The position numbers and the translations under genes were made by a program. Positions 1 to 7,397 of a stretch of 32,108 nt of DNA are shown in pieces. Source of the DNA: an uncultured bacterium (GTDB lineage Bacteria > Bacillota > Clostridia > Lachnospirales > Lachnospiraceae). A model generated the notes under the pieces. It was given only the letters and a program-made list of their open reading frames with translations. It had not been told where the DNA came from and did no database searches. Where the stretch lies: NCBI GenBank assembly GCA_948467735.1, contig CAOKFN010000052.1:1-32108 (forward strand), written 5' to 3'. How positions within the stretch are numbered: position 1 is the first letter of the stretch; each line of letters starts with the position of its first letter.

Positions 1-496
1 AATACTGGGGTTACAGCGATTCATCGTCCATACTACTGCCAAAGACGGGATTTTAACATATTCTGCGAATCATGACATCTATTTTATAAGAATATTTTCA
101 TTGCTATATTTGTTAGTTCGTTTGTCCAAGGTTAAGGGCGCGGTGTGGGCCGCTGCTTTCTTAAGCGAATGCAATGGAATAAATCAGGCAGAACAGGTGA
201 TTTTTCGTGGACTTGTTTGAAAACTTATGGTATTCTGATATTGTTAAATTTTAGAGCGGATGAAGAGCGGAATATGGAATATAGGGTGATTTTGCAATGC
301 GCAGAATCGATTGGAAGAGTGGTTGTGGATGAGAAGCGGGACATTGAGGAGCGGTGACAATATGGGAGAGGCGTGCGGGGATGTATCATAGAACAAGCGG
401 AATAGTTCCCGCAGGCAGGAGGATCCACAGGCAGAATAGTTCCCGCAGGTAGAGTAGTTCTCGCAGGCAGGAACGGAAAAAAGATAGGAGATAGTC
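1..496. other. Left-edge region without a supported gene
   Basis: I see no recognisable gene here. One plus frame is open from the window edge to a stop near 221, but its translation resembles nothing I know and has no domain motif, so it could be chance or the tail of a gene outside the window. The last 100 bases hold short degenerate repeats, listed separately. The ribosome binding site at the right end belongs to the gene starting at 497. Confidence 0.5.
395..475. repeat. Degenerate 18-bp intergenic repeats
   Basis: About four imperfect units with the core GAATAGTTCCCGCAGGCA follow one another. Two match closely (GAATAGTTCCCGCAGG), one is changed to GAGTAGTTCTCGCAGG, and one is diverged and contains GGATCC. 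The block lies just upstream of the ribosome binding site of the gene at 497. The AATAGTT core recurs in the 2430-2580 block, so the two are probably related. Confidence 0.6.
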
Positions 497-1636
497 ATGG
501 GATTCGCGAAATCTGATATTACAAGGGACGCATACATGCCGACAGGCTGTTTGGCGCAGAAGGGATATGACTGGTGGCGGCATTCCTTTACGGGAACGAA
601 TACGAGGACGGGGGAGGAAAAGGCGTTTTTTGTGGAATTTTTCCTGTGCCATCCTGCAGGGGCGGGGAAGGAGCCGATTTTGGGTCAGCTTCCGGAGCAT
701 AGGAGGGCGAATATAAGGCCCTCTTATTTGATGGTAAGGGCGGGAGCATGGGGAGAGGACGCGGCGCAGCTGCATCGTTTCTTTGCATGGAAGGATGTGA
801 AAATGAAAAAGGACGCTCCGTTTTTCCTGACTGCCGGGGACTGTTATGTGTCGGAGACCCAGACCATGGGGCAGGCTGCCGTGTCTCCGGAGGAAGCGGC
901 AAGGCATCCGGAATACATGCGCCGACATGGGGAAATGGAGTGGGAGCTGCAGATAGAAAAGCAGGTGCCGTTTAACGCGGGCTATGGCGCGGGGCGGCTG
1001 TTTCGGGCTATTCATGCCGTTGAAATGTATTGGTATGCGGAGGGAATGAAGACAAAGTACAGCGGCAGGGTCCGGTGGAACGGGGAGGAATATGAGGTTC
1101 TTCCGAATCAAAGCTATGGCTATGCGGATAAATACTGGGGCTCCGGTTTTTTGAGCCCATGGGTATGGCTTTCTTCTAATCACATGAAGAGCAGGCTTAC
1201 GGGAAGGGTGCTGGAAAACAGCGTGTTTGATATTGGGGGCGGGAGGTCTGGGATATTCGGCGTGCCCCTGAAGCGTAAGCTGCTGGGGGCCTTTTATTAC
1301 GAAGGGCAGGAGTATGAGTTTAATTTCTCAAAGTTCTGGACATTCCCAAGGACGAAATTCGACTGCCGGGAGACGGAGGAGGAAGTTGTCTGGCGGGTGC
1401 GGCAGGAGAATCGAAAGGCGATAATGCATGTGGAAATCCATTGCAGGAAGAAGGATATGCTTTTGATTCAATATGAGGCGCCGGATGGCAGCGGGCGGCA
1501 TAGGAGGCTTTGGAAAGGCGGCACCGGAACGGGACGCGTCCGGCTGTACAAAAAGGAGGGCGTTTATCGGATGATGGTGGATGATATCATCGTGCGCAGC
1601 GCTGGCTGTGAATATGGGGAGACAGACGGGGAATGA
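497..1636 (+). CDS. Tocopherol cyclase family-like protein
   Basis: This 379-aa protein resembles the bacterial branch of the tocopherol cyclase family (PF14249). The clearest mark is the block YGYADKYWGSGF near residues 208-219, which corresponds to the Y-x-(D/E)-K-x-W-G signature of these lipocalin-like beta-barrel proteins, followed by a W-W/L-S-S strand. The N-terminal DWWRHSFTG and EEKAFFVEFF strands also fit. There is no signal peptide or membrane segment, so it should be cytoplasmic. Plant members cyclise prenylquinols; the substrate in anaerobic Clostridia is unknown and tocopherol synthesis is not expected. The start is supported by AGGAG shortly upstream of ATG. Its stop overlaps the start of the TatD-family gene in an ATGA arrangement, so the two are probably translationally coupled. 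Confidence 0.75.
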   Translation: MGFAKSDITRDAYMPTGCLAQKGYDWWRHSFTGTNTRTGEEKAFFVEFFLCHPAGAGKEPILGQLPEHRRANIRPSYLMVRAGAWGEDAAQLHRFFAWKDVKMKKDAPFFLTAGDCYVSETQTMGQAAVSPEEAARHPEYMRRHGEMEWELQIEKQVPFNAGYGAGRLFRAIHAVEMYWYAEGMKTKYSGRVRWNGEEYEVLPNQSYGYADKYWGSGFLSPWVWLSSNHMKSRLTGRVLENSVFDIGGGRSGIFGVPLKRKLLGAFYYEGQEYEFNFSKFWTFPRTKFDCRETEEEVVWRVRQENRKAIMHVEIHCRKKDMLLIQYEAPDGSGRHRRLWKGGTGTGRVRLYKKEGVYRMMVDDIIVRSAGCEYGETDGE

Positions 1637-2424
1637 GGGAGATATTTGATACGCATGCCCATTATGATGATGAGGCGTTTGATGAGGATAGGGAGGCGCT
1701 TTTGGCCGAACTGCCGGCGAGGGGAATCGGCAGGGTGGTGAATGTGGGGAGCAGTCTGGCTTCCTGTAAACGCACTATGGAATTGGCGAGACAGTATGAT
1801 TATATTTATGCCGCTCTGGGAGTGCATCCAAGCGAAACGGCGGAGCTGGACGAAGAAGCATTTGAATGGCTTAGGCAGATATGCCGTATGGATAAATGCG
1901 CGGCAGTGGGGGAAATCGGTCTGGATTATTATTGGGATGAGCCGGAGCGGGATGTGCAGAAGAAATGGTTTGCGCGTCAGCTGGCGCTGGCGAGGGAGAG
2001 CGGGCTTCCCGTGGTGATTCATTCAAGGGACGCGGCCAAGGATACGGCGGATATTATGACGGCGGAAAAGGCGGGAGAGATCGGGGGCGTGATTCACTGT
2101 TTTTCTTATACGAAGGAGACGGCGAAGATATTTCTTGATATGGGGTTTTATATCGGAATCGGGGGCGTGCTGACTTTTAAGAATGCAAAAAAGCTGAAGG
2201 AAGCGGCGGCGTATATTCCCATGAACCGGATTGTGCTGGAAACCGACTGCCCCTATCTGGCGCCGGAGCCCAATCGGGGGAAGCGCAACAGCTCCCTGAA
2301 TCTTCCCTATGTGATCGAGGCAATGGCGCAGATAAAGGGGATCACGGAGGAGGAGGTAAGGGAAGCGACGTGGGAGAACGGAATGCGGCTGTATGGCATG
2401 GGGCGGCCGAGGGGGGAGGAATAA
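1633..2424 (+). CDS. TatD-family metal-dependent hydrolase
   Basis: This 263-aa protein has the normal length and all the landmarks of the TatD/YcfH branch of the amidohydrolase superfamily. The metal ligands are H8 and H10 in FDTHAHYDD, E94 in VGEIGLDYY, H130 in VVIHSRDA, H155 in IHCFSYT and D205 in LETDCPYLAPEP. Family members are cytoplasmic TIM-barrel enzymes, several with 3'-5' DNA or RNA exonuclease activity. In many Firmicutes a TatD gene lies close to rsmA; here rsmA is about 27 kb away. The ATG overlaps the preceding stop by 4 bp. The last residues (GRPRGEE) are rich in Arg and Gly and lead into purine-rich intergenic repeats, so the extreme C-terminus may be locally expanded. Confidence 0.93.
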   Translation: MREIFDTHAHYDDEAFDEDREALLAELPARGIGRVVNVGSSLASCKRTMELARQYDYIYAALGVHPSETAELDEEAFEWLRQICRMDKCAAVGEIGLDYYWDEPERDVQKKWFARQLALARESGLPVVIHSRDAAKDTADIMTAEKAGEIGGVIHCFSYTKETAKIFLDMGFYIGIGGVLTFKNAKKLKEAAAYIPMNRIVLETDCPYLAPEPNRGKRNSSLNLPYVIEAMAQIKGITEEEVREATWENGMRLYGMGRPRGEE

Positions 2425-2429
2425 TTCGG

Positions 2430-2580
2430 GTAGAAAAGGTTGGGGCAGGAATAGCCGGGATAGAAATAATCGGGTTAGGAATGGCTGAGGCGTAAAATTC
2501 GGGGCAGGAATAGCTTGTGCAGAAATAGTTGGCCGGAAAAGGTCGCGGCAGGAGTAGCTTATAAAGGAGTAGTTCGGAGG
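2430..2580. repeat. Degenerate purine-rich intergenic repeats
   Basis: The gap between the TatD-family gene and the next gene consists almost wholly of imperfect units of about 15-18 bp built on GGCAGGAATAGC and GCAGAAATAGTTGG. At least eight units can be followed by eye. Some have lost bases, so the spacing drifts. The last unit leads directly into the GGAGG that serves the GTG start at 2586. Confidence 0.6.
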
Positions 2581-2585
2581 CGGGC

Positions 2586-2834
2586 GTGCTGATAGAAATC
2601 GAATATTACCGGGGAGATACGAAGCTTTACGGAAGCAGGATTACCCAAGGAGAATTAAAAGAGCAGATTCGTATGGTGGAAGCTCTTTATGACAGGGAAA
2701 CCGACAATTTTATTGCGCTGCTGTGCAGGAGGTACGGCTGGACGGAAACGGCGGAATCCGATGTTCCGGAGTATACTTATGACAGGGATACGGGCAGGTT
2801 ATGGAAGGCGGCCTGCGGCAGAAGAAATCTGTGA
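2586..2834 (+). CDS. Small hypothetical protein, GTG start
   Basis: An 82-aa protein that I do not recognise. It starts at GTG, which is chosen because GGAGG lies about six bases upstream and no ATG alternative exists before the first conserved-looking strand (LIEIEYYRGDTKLYG). The protein is charged and soluble, with a beta-rich N-terminus, a helical middle (ELKEQIRMVEALYDRE) and a C-terminus rich in Tyr, Asp and Arg (YTYDRDTGRLWKA). There is no signal peptide or membrane segment. It precedes the HEAT-like protein at 2942, and the longest frame of that gene would overlap its end, so the two may be co-transcribed. Confidence 0.6.
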   Translation: MLIEIEYYRGDTKLYGSRITQGELKEQIRMVEALYDRETDNFIALLCRRYGWTETAESDVPEYTYDRDTGRLWKAACGRRNL

Positions 2835-2848
2835 AACATTGGGATATT

Positions 2849-2864
2849 GCTTCCCGCGGGAAGC
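2849..2864. promoter_or_regulatory. Perfect 16-bp palindrome
   Basis: GCTTCCCGCGGGAAGC is a perfect palindrome just after the stop of the small gene and before the next preferred start. With no loop bases it would be a poor RNA hairpin, so a dimeric DNA-binding site is as likely as chance. It has no adjacent U-tract. Confidence 0.3.
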
Positions 2865-2941
2865 GAGCCAAGCGCGGATTGGCAGCAGAGGAAGAAAAGT
2901 ATCACAAGGCGGAAGGGAATCTGACGCAGGATGGGAGGGAT

Positions 2942-3631
2942 ATGGGAGCGGAAGAATTATTACAGGCGGTCAGGAGCTTCAGGGCTTGGCAGGCGGAAAG
3001 GTTCCCGGGGCGGGGAACGTATGACATAGGCGGAGAGTGGGAGACTTGGTATGACGGCTGGACGGAAATCGGCACGGCGTTCGGGAAGGTTCTCAGGGAA
3101 ATGAATGCGGAGGAAGCGGACGTTTTTCTGCTGGATGAAATGGTTTATATCATTGCCAGAGATAATGAATGCGAGACGCTGATGGAAGAGCTTGCGGAAT
3201 ATCCGGAGTGGTTTGGGCGGCTTTGCAGGCATAGTCTGCATGGGGAAGAGCAGGACGCCAAATGGCAGTTTGCGGCCTATCTTCCGGAGTGCGGATGCGG
3301 CGGAGAGGTGAAGGATCTTATCTTGGCATTTGCCGAGGATTCTTATGAATATGTCTGTCGGCGGGCGCTGCTGGCCATGCCCCGGATACGGCCGGATAAG
3401 GTTGAATATTATGCGGAACAATTTTGGAACAGGAACCTGTATGCCCCGGCCATGCAGGAATATCAGCGCATAGCGGCGCTGAATGCCCTTAATGAAATCA
3501 AATCGCCGCTGCTCAAGGGATATCTGAGGAAGGCAGGTGAGGATGGGCGGGAGTATTTGAGCCAATGTGCGAAGAAAATCGAAGAGGAGAATAGACAGCC
3601 TGCCGCGAGGCATCTGACTTCTACAGATTGA
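2942..3631 (+). CDS. Hypothetical helical (HEAT-like) protein
   Basis: A 229-aa soluble protein of unknown function. The frame is open from an ATG at 2801, but the ATG at 2942 is preferred: GGGAGGG lies immediately upstream, and the extra 47 residues of the longer form are basic, low in complexity and overlap the preceding gene. The sequence from about residue 70 consists of amphipathic helices rich in Ala, Leu and Glu. Paired helices such as DAKWQFAAYLPECG and YEYVCRRALLAMPRI resemble HEAT-type repeats, and DKVEYYAEQFW continues them. Such scaffolds usually bind proteins, and similar ones occur among immunity-like proteins, but nothing here fixes a role. There is no export signal. Confidence 0.6.
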   Translation: MGAEELLQAVRSFRAWQAERFPGRGTYDIGGEWETWYDGWTEIGTAFGKVLREMNAEEADVFLLDEMVYIIARDNECETLMEELAEYPEWFGRLCRHSLHGEEQDAKWQFAAYLPECGCGGEVKDLILAFAEDSYEYVCRRALLAMPRIRPDKVEYYAEQFWNRNLYAPAMQEYQRIAALNALNEIKSPLLKGYLRKAGEDGREYLSQCAKKIEEENRQPAARHLTSTD

Positions 3632-3692
3632 ATTAAAATAGGAGGAGGGAAGTCGGCACGCCGCGGGTCAACTGGCTTGGGCAGATTGAACT

Positions 3693-4136
3693 CTATAATA
3701 AAATGACGGAATCGGAAGACGCTTGAAGCATATCGTCTGCAATATCCGCCGCTTTTTTTTCTGACATAGTAAAATTGGCTGCGTTCGGCAGAGATAAAGA
3801 TTTGTGAAGCAGCTCTTCATAATATTCTGCTTTGTTATCGTCACCCGACAGCAGGCAGTTTCGCGCTATGGATACTATTTCCGTTATTTCATCTTTGGTT
3901 AAATCGCGTACACAGGGCGGTTCCGGCGTTACAGCTTTCTCCGCAAGGGAATCTAAATCCGTCCATCCCCAATATTCCGCAAAGAGGGAAGCCGCGTGAA
4001 TCTTTCCGGTAATCCGGTTTAATTCATGTAAGGCTTGAACAGAATCGTCGTTTCCTTCTGCAATACGGTCTATGAGTATTTTGACTGTTTCGATTTTTGA
4101 CCTATCTATTTGAGGGTAATTCAAAATATTTCGCAT
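3693..4136 (-). CDS. Small hypothetical acidic protein
   Basis: A 147-aa acidic, soluble, mostly helical protein on the minus strand, with no family I can name. It begins MRNILNYPQIDRSKIE, has a helical middle containing AEYWGWTDLDSLAEKA, and ends in a second helical bundle (KAEYYEELLHKSL, KKAADIADDMLQ). The start is well supported by AGAAGGAA about eight bases upstream of ATG. A promoter-like TTGAGA-17-TAAGAT lies further upstream on the same strand. It is a single-gene unit opposite to its neighbours and converges on the gene ending at 3631. The size, acidity and isolation resemble small immunity or accessory proteins, but this is only an analogy. Confidence 0.65.
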   Translation of the reverse strand: MRNILNYPQIDRSKIETVKILIDRIAEGNDDSVQALHELNRITGKIHAASLFAEYWGWTDLDSLAEKAVTPEPPCVRDLTKDEITEIVSIARNCLLSGDDNKAEYYEELLHKSLSLPNAANFTMSEKKAADIADDMLQASSDSVILL

Positions 4137-4196
4137 AAGCTGTTCCTTCTTTTGGCAGGTTTTAATTAACGAAGCGGAAGCGAATCGGTTGATTTT

Positions 4197-4225
4197 ATCT
4201 TATCATGTCCTATGGATTTTCTCAA
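4197..4225 (-). promoter_or_regulatory. Promoter for the minus-strand gene at 3693-4136
   Basis: On the minus strand, TTGAGA (4220-4225) is followed after exactly 17 bases by TAAGAT (4197-4202). This lies about 60 bases upstream of the gene's start codon. The elements are near consensus, but no transcript evidence is available. Confidence 0.4.
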
Positions 4226-4403
4226 TAGAATTTTAGTGGAACATCAGCCTGTGCGCTTTGTTTTTATGCGAGGGGGGACACGGTGGAGGCGGCTGTCCGC
4301 GCAGCGTGCGCCCCGCCCGGCGATTAGGGGCAGGACTCCCCGATTTGATTGTAAGAGGGAAAGATGATGGATGCGGAAGGCTTAATAGCGGGAAACAATA
4401 TGA
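4226..4403. other. Intergenic segment, GC-rich, no gene seen
   Basis: The stretch between the divergent promoters holds a GC-rich patch around 4265-4345 with several short self-complementary pieces (for example GGACA with TGTCC, and GGGG with CCCC). I find no convincing open frame, RNA family or mobile element. It may be a decayed gene or part of a structured untranslated region. Confidence 0.3.
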
Positions 4404-4479
4404 ATATGGCGCCATATCAATGCTGAAATAATAGGAGTATTATTGGGAAAAAATAAAGTTTTATTGATTTTCAATAAAA
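4404..4479. promoter_or_regulatory. Cluster of three perfect palindromes
   Basis: Three perfect inverted repeats stand in a row upstream of the promoter at 4485. They are ATATGGCGCCATAT (4404-4417), AATAATA-ggag-TATTATT (4427-4444) and TTTTATTG-atttt-CAATAAAA (4459-4479). The last ends five bases before the -35 box. These are plausible operators for a dimeric regulator, possibly the HTH protein encoded in this operon. Confidence 0.45.
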
Positions 4480-4484
4480 AATTA

Positions 4485-4512
4485 TTGACAATCATAAGAG
4501 GAGTGATATAAT
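4485..4512 (+). promoter_or_regulatory. Promoter of the DUF2975/HTH/DUF4173 operon
   Basis: A consensus TTGACA (4485-4490) is followed after 16 bases by a consensus TATAAT (4507-4512). It is about 160 bases upstream of the first operon gene, so the transcript would carry a leader that includes the short open frame at 4572. Confidence 0.75.
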
Positions 4513-4571
4513 CCTTTTAAGAAGCGGCAAATATATCCATGGTCTGCCGGAAAGCATAGCGTGAGGAGGAA

Positions 4572-4637
4572 ATGCCTGTGCCATTGGGCGCTTTGCATAA
4601 ATTTTTCATGGTTACGCCATGTGTAATCTGTTTGTAA
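4572..4637 (+). CDS. Possible 21-aa leader peptide
   Basis: Inside the operon leader a 21-codon frame runs from ATG at 4572, or from an in-frame GTG at 4578, to TAA. AGGAGG lies directly upstream; it is too close to the ATG but well spaced (about eight bases) for the GTG. The peptide begins MPVPLGALHKFF and ends VTPCVICL. The same stretch contains the inverted repeat CATGG-ttacg-CCATG. It could be a regulatory upstream frame whose translation affects expression of the membrane protein genes, or it could be chance. Confidence 0.35.
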   Translation: MPVPLGALHKFFMVTPCVICL

Positions 4638-4673
4638 TAAGAAATGAGCGAAGAATAGGAAAACGAACATTAT

Positions 4674-5147
4674 ATGAAAACAAATAATGATATCAACGCA
4701 AAAAAGAAGAATTTGACCATGTGGACGAAATATCTGCTGGATTTTATGTTTTACGGGGGGATTATTGTGACGATTTCACTTCCGGTCAGCATTAAGCTTA
4801 TCGGCGGACAGCTTCCCTATCTAATTGAGCATTATGAAGAATCGGTTGTCATCTATTTTGTGCTGGGCGTGTCGGCGGTAGTGCTGTTGAGAGAACTGCG
4901 CAAAATTTTTAAGACGGTGCTGGAGGAAAACTGCTTTGTACAGGAGAATGTGGTCAGTCTGCGGAAGATGGGAAGCTGGAGCTTTTTTATCGCAGTGATG
5001 TCTGTGGTCCGCAGTATCGTATATCTGACAATCGCCATGTCGGTGGTTATCTTTGTGTTTGTGATTGCGGGGCTGTTCAGCAAGGTGCTTGCCTATGTGT
5101 TTGAGGAGGCGGTGCAGTATAAGCAGGAAAATGATCTGACGGTGTGA
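4674..5147 (+). CDS. DUF2975 membrane protein
   Basis: A 157-aa integral membrane protein of the DUF2975 type. A charged N-terminus (about 15 residues) is followed by four hydrophobic segments, near residues 21-43, 58-78, 100-120 and 121-142. Between the second and third lies the loop LRELRKIFKTVLEENCFVQENV, whose F-x-x-x-N-V-x-x-L-R pattern is characteristic of the family. The function is unknown. In Firmicutes these genes are almost always followed by a small Cro/CI-type regulator, as here, which suggests a membrane partner or target of that regulator. The ribosome binding site is weak (AGGAAAACG), in line with control through the long leader. The next gene follows after 24 bases. Confidence 0.85.
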   Translation: MKTNNDINAKKKNLTMWTKYLLDFMFYGGIIVTISLPVSIKLIGGQLPYLIEHYEESVVIYFVLGVSAVVLLRELRKIFKTVLEENCFVQENVVSLRKMGSWSFFIAVMSVVRSIVYLTIAMSVVIFVFVIAGLFSKVLAYVFEEAVQYKQENDLTV

Positions 5148-5171
5148 GGCGCTTGGAAAAGGAGTATCCAT

Positions 5172-5384
5172 ATGGGGATTATTGTAAATCTGGACGTGAT
5201 GATGGCGAAGCGCAAGATGAGCCTGACCGAGCTGGCGGGCGCGGTTGATATTACGCTTGCGAATCTGTCCATCTTAAAAAATAACAAGGCGAAGGCAGTA
5301 AGGTTTTCGACTTTGGAGGCTGTCTGCAGGGCATTGGACTGTCAGCCGGGAGATATTTTGGAGTATGTGCAGGAGGAAGAGTAA
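5172..5384 (+). CDS. Small Cro/CI-type HTH regulator
   Basis: A 70-aa protein that is little more than a helix-turn-helix domain of the XRE class (HTH_26, PF13443, YozG-like). Visible elements are MMAKRKMSLTELAGAVDIT (helices 1-2), LANLSILKNNKAKAVRFSTL (turn, recognition helix and the typical K-x-x-K-A-x-R-F-S-T-L run) and LEAVCRALDCQPGDILEYV. The start has AAAGGAG seven bases upstream. It lies between the DUF2975 and DUF4173 genes in one tight operon. Regulators of this class usually act with the neighbouring membrane protein. The palindromes at 4404-4479 are candidate binding sites, which is inference. Confidence 0.9.
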   Translation: MGIIVNLDVMMAKRKMSLTELAGAVDITLANLSILKNNKAKAVRFSTLEAVCRALDCQPGDILEYVQEEE

Positions 5385-5435
5385 TCAGGGGCATTGCAGG
5401 GACGGAACTGGAATTTAGAGAGGAGTGTGAAAAGG

Positions 5436-7331
5436 ATGGAACAAGGAGTATGGTTAGAGAATAAGGAAAATCGAGAAAGCGCCTCGCCTTGGGCGGAGGA
5501 GAATATGATGGCACAGCCTGCGCAGCAGGAGGGGAATACGGATAAGGCGGCGCGGGAGGCGGCTGGGGAAAATACGGGCAAAGACGGAAAGGAAGGAAAC
5601 CCGGCAGACGTACCTCCGTTCAACGGAGGAGCTTTTCGCAGAGAGAATCAAGGAGATACAGAAGAGACAAGGCGAATGAAGGATAATTTTGATTTCTTTG
5701 GTCCGGCGGCGTTTCTTTATGGGGTTTTTTATGTATTCTGCATGTTTCGGAACGGGTCGGGAATCACATATCCGCTTTTTGTAGGAGGCAGTCTGCTTGT
5801 TCTGTACCTGTCCTTGTCAAAGCTGGGGATGTCTTTAAAAAAGGGAAGCGCGTTTTATATGTCGGCCATGATGCTTCTGGGCATTTCTACCTTCTGTACC
5901 GATGACGGACGGATTATTTTTTTAAATAAACTGGGATGCTTTCTTCTGATGATGAGCCTGCTGTTAAAGCAGTTTTATCATACGGAAGGGTGGCGGTTTG
6001 GAAAATTTCTGGGCAGTATCTGTGTGATGGTTTTCGGCAGCATTGGGGAATGGAATCGCCCCGTGGCGGACGCCGCCGCATATAAGAAAAACGGGGCCAA
6101 GAAACGGGATAAAAAAATCTGGTATGTGGGATTGGGACTGCTGGCAGGAATTCCTCTGATGCTTGTGATTCTGCTGCTCTTAGCCAGCGCGGACGCCGTG
6201 TTCCGTCAGATGACTAAAAGGTTATGGGAGAATTTAAGCCTGTACAATATATGCAGCGTGTTAGTGCAGATTGTCTTTGTATATTTTGTCTCATATGGGT
6301 TGACGGCATGGCTGTGTGGAAGAAAGCTGAAAGAGGAAACCGCAGACAGGCGGAAAGGGGAGCCTGTGCTGGCGATCACAATAACCAGTCTGCCGACAGT
6401 GCTTTATCTGCTGTTTTCCGGCATTCAGATTGGGGGACTGTTTTTGGGCAGATTGAGCCTGCCTTTTGGCTATACTTATGCAATGTATGCCAGAGAGGGA
6501 TTTTTCCAGCTGCTTGCAGTCAGCATCCTGAATCTGATTATTGTGCTGGTATGCATGAGCTTTTTCAGGGAAAGCAGAGTGCTGAAGGTAATATTGCTGA
6601 TAATGTCCCTCTGCACTTTTGTCATGATTGCGTCCAGCGCGCTGAGGATGATTATGTATATTCGATATTATTATCTTACATTCCTTCGCATTCTGGTGTT
6701 ATGGGGGCTTGCTCTGCTGGCGGTGCTGTTTGTGGGAGTGACGATAAATATATTTAAGGAATCATTTCCTTTGTTCCGATACAGTGTTGCGGTGGCTGCC
6801 GTGCTGTATCTGGGGCTGTCGTTTGCGCATCCTGATTATATCATTGCCAAAGTGAATGTGGCAAATGCGGTTCATCCCGGCGCAGTATGGCGGCAGGAGA
6901 GCGGCGGGCCAGCGGCATGGCAGCAGTGGGACGGCGGAAGGACGGCGGAACAACAGAACGACAGCGGAATGACGACGGGAGTACGTCAGGGCGGAAAAAA
7001 TCAAGGGGCAGAGTTTGGAAAGGAAATGATGGGGGGAAGTTTTTTCTTGACAAGCAAGCCTTATGAGGATTACTCTTATCTGAGAAGATTAAGCGCGGAT
7101 GCGGCTCCGGTATTGGCGCCTTACCTGAAAGAGCTGGGGTATCGGATGGAGGCCTTTGACGCGGAGAATGCGGTTGTCTATGCAAAGGATAAGGATGTAT
7201 GGAATTCTGCTTCCAAGATGGACGGCTTCGGATATTATTGGCTGGAGCGGATACAGCGCAGGACGGAAAATTTTAGCATTCGCACCTTTAATGTATCAAG
7301 ATATCTGGCGCTGCGGGCGTTGAGGCGATGA
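5436..7331 (+). CDS. DUF4173 (DUF4153-like) polytopic membrane protein
   Basis: A 631-aa polytopic membrane protein of the DUF4173 class, the usual third member of DUF2975/HTH operons in Clostridia. The open frame extends to a TTG at 5394, but the ATG at 5436 with GAGAGGAG upstream is preferred. About 85 hydrophilic low-complexity residues come first, then roughly ten membrane segments. Landmarks are SADAVFRQM after a basic loop, GLTAWLCGRKL, and MIMYIRYYYLTFLRILVLW, which resembles the family core. A second low-complexity stretch (roughly nt 6890-7030, rich in Gly, Gln and Asp) sits in a predicted loop and looks like an insertion. The C-terminal 90 residues are soluble. The function of the family is not known. 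Confidence 0.85.
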   Translation: MEQGVWLENKENRESASPWAEENMMAQPAQQEGNTDKAAREAAGENTGKDGKEGNPADVPPFNGGAFRRENQGDTEETRRMKDNFDFFGPAAFLYGVFYVFCMFRNGSGITYPLFVGGSLLVLYLSLSKLGMSLKKGSAFYMSAMMLLGISTFCTDDGRIIFLNKLGCFLLMMSLLLKQFYHTEGWRFGKFLGSICVMVFGSIGEWNRPVADAAAYKKNGAKKRDKKIWYVGLGLLAGIPLMLVILLLLASADAVFRQMTKRLWENLSLYNICSVLVQIVFVYFVSYGLTAWLCGRKLKEETADRRKGEPVLAITITSLPTVLYLLFSGIQIGGLFLGRLSLPFGYTYAMYAREGFFQLLAVSILNLIIVLVCMSFFRESRVLKVILLIMSLCTFVMIASSALRMIMYIRYYYLTFLRILVLWGLALLAVLFVGVTINIFKESFPLFRYSVAVAAVLYLGLSFAHPDYIIAKVNVANAVHPGAVWRQESGGPAAWQQWDGGRTAEQQNDSGMTTGVRQGGKNQGAEFGKEMMGGSFFLTSKPYEDYSYLRRLSADAAPVLAPYLKELGYRMEAFDAENAVVYAKDKDVWNSASKMDGFGYYWLERIQRRTENFSIRTFNVSRYLALRALRR

Positions 7332-7397
7332 AATTTGGAGCTTCCAGCCGCTTTTGGGCAGGTGTTTTTTGCGGTGAGGAGCGGCGTAAACCGAGAC

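Noticed and set aside
1..221. Open plus frame from the left edge as the tail of an upstream gene
   Set aside because: The translation shows no conserved block and composition is poor; it cannot be told from chance without the sequence to the left.
386..1183. 265-codon minus-strand frame opposite the tocopherol-cyclase-like gene
   Set aside because: It is Arg-, Pro- and His-rich with no motif or ribosome binding site, and runs opposite a recognisable gene.
2801..2941. Longer start for the HEAT-like protein
   Set aside because: The added 47 residues are basic and low in complexity, overlap the preceding gene and contain the palindrome at 2849; the ATG at 2942 has a direct GGGAGGG.
3639..3726. 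Short plus-strand frame after AGGAGGAGG, translating to VNWLGQIELYNKM and ending EDA
   Set aside because: It looks protein-like and could be a relic of a phage-type gene, but there is no start codon at a usable distance from the ribosome binding site, and the minus-strand gene overlaps its end. Too little remains to annotate.
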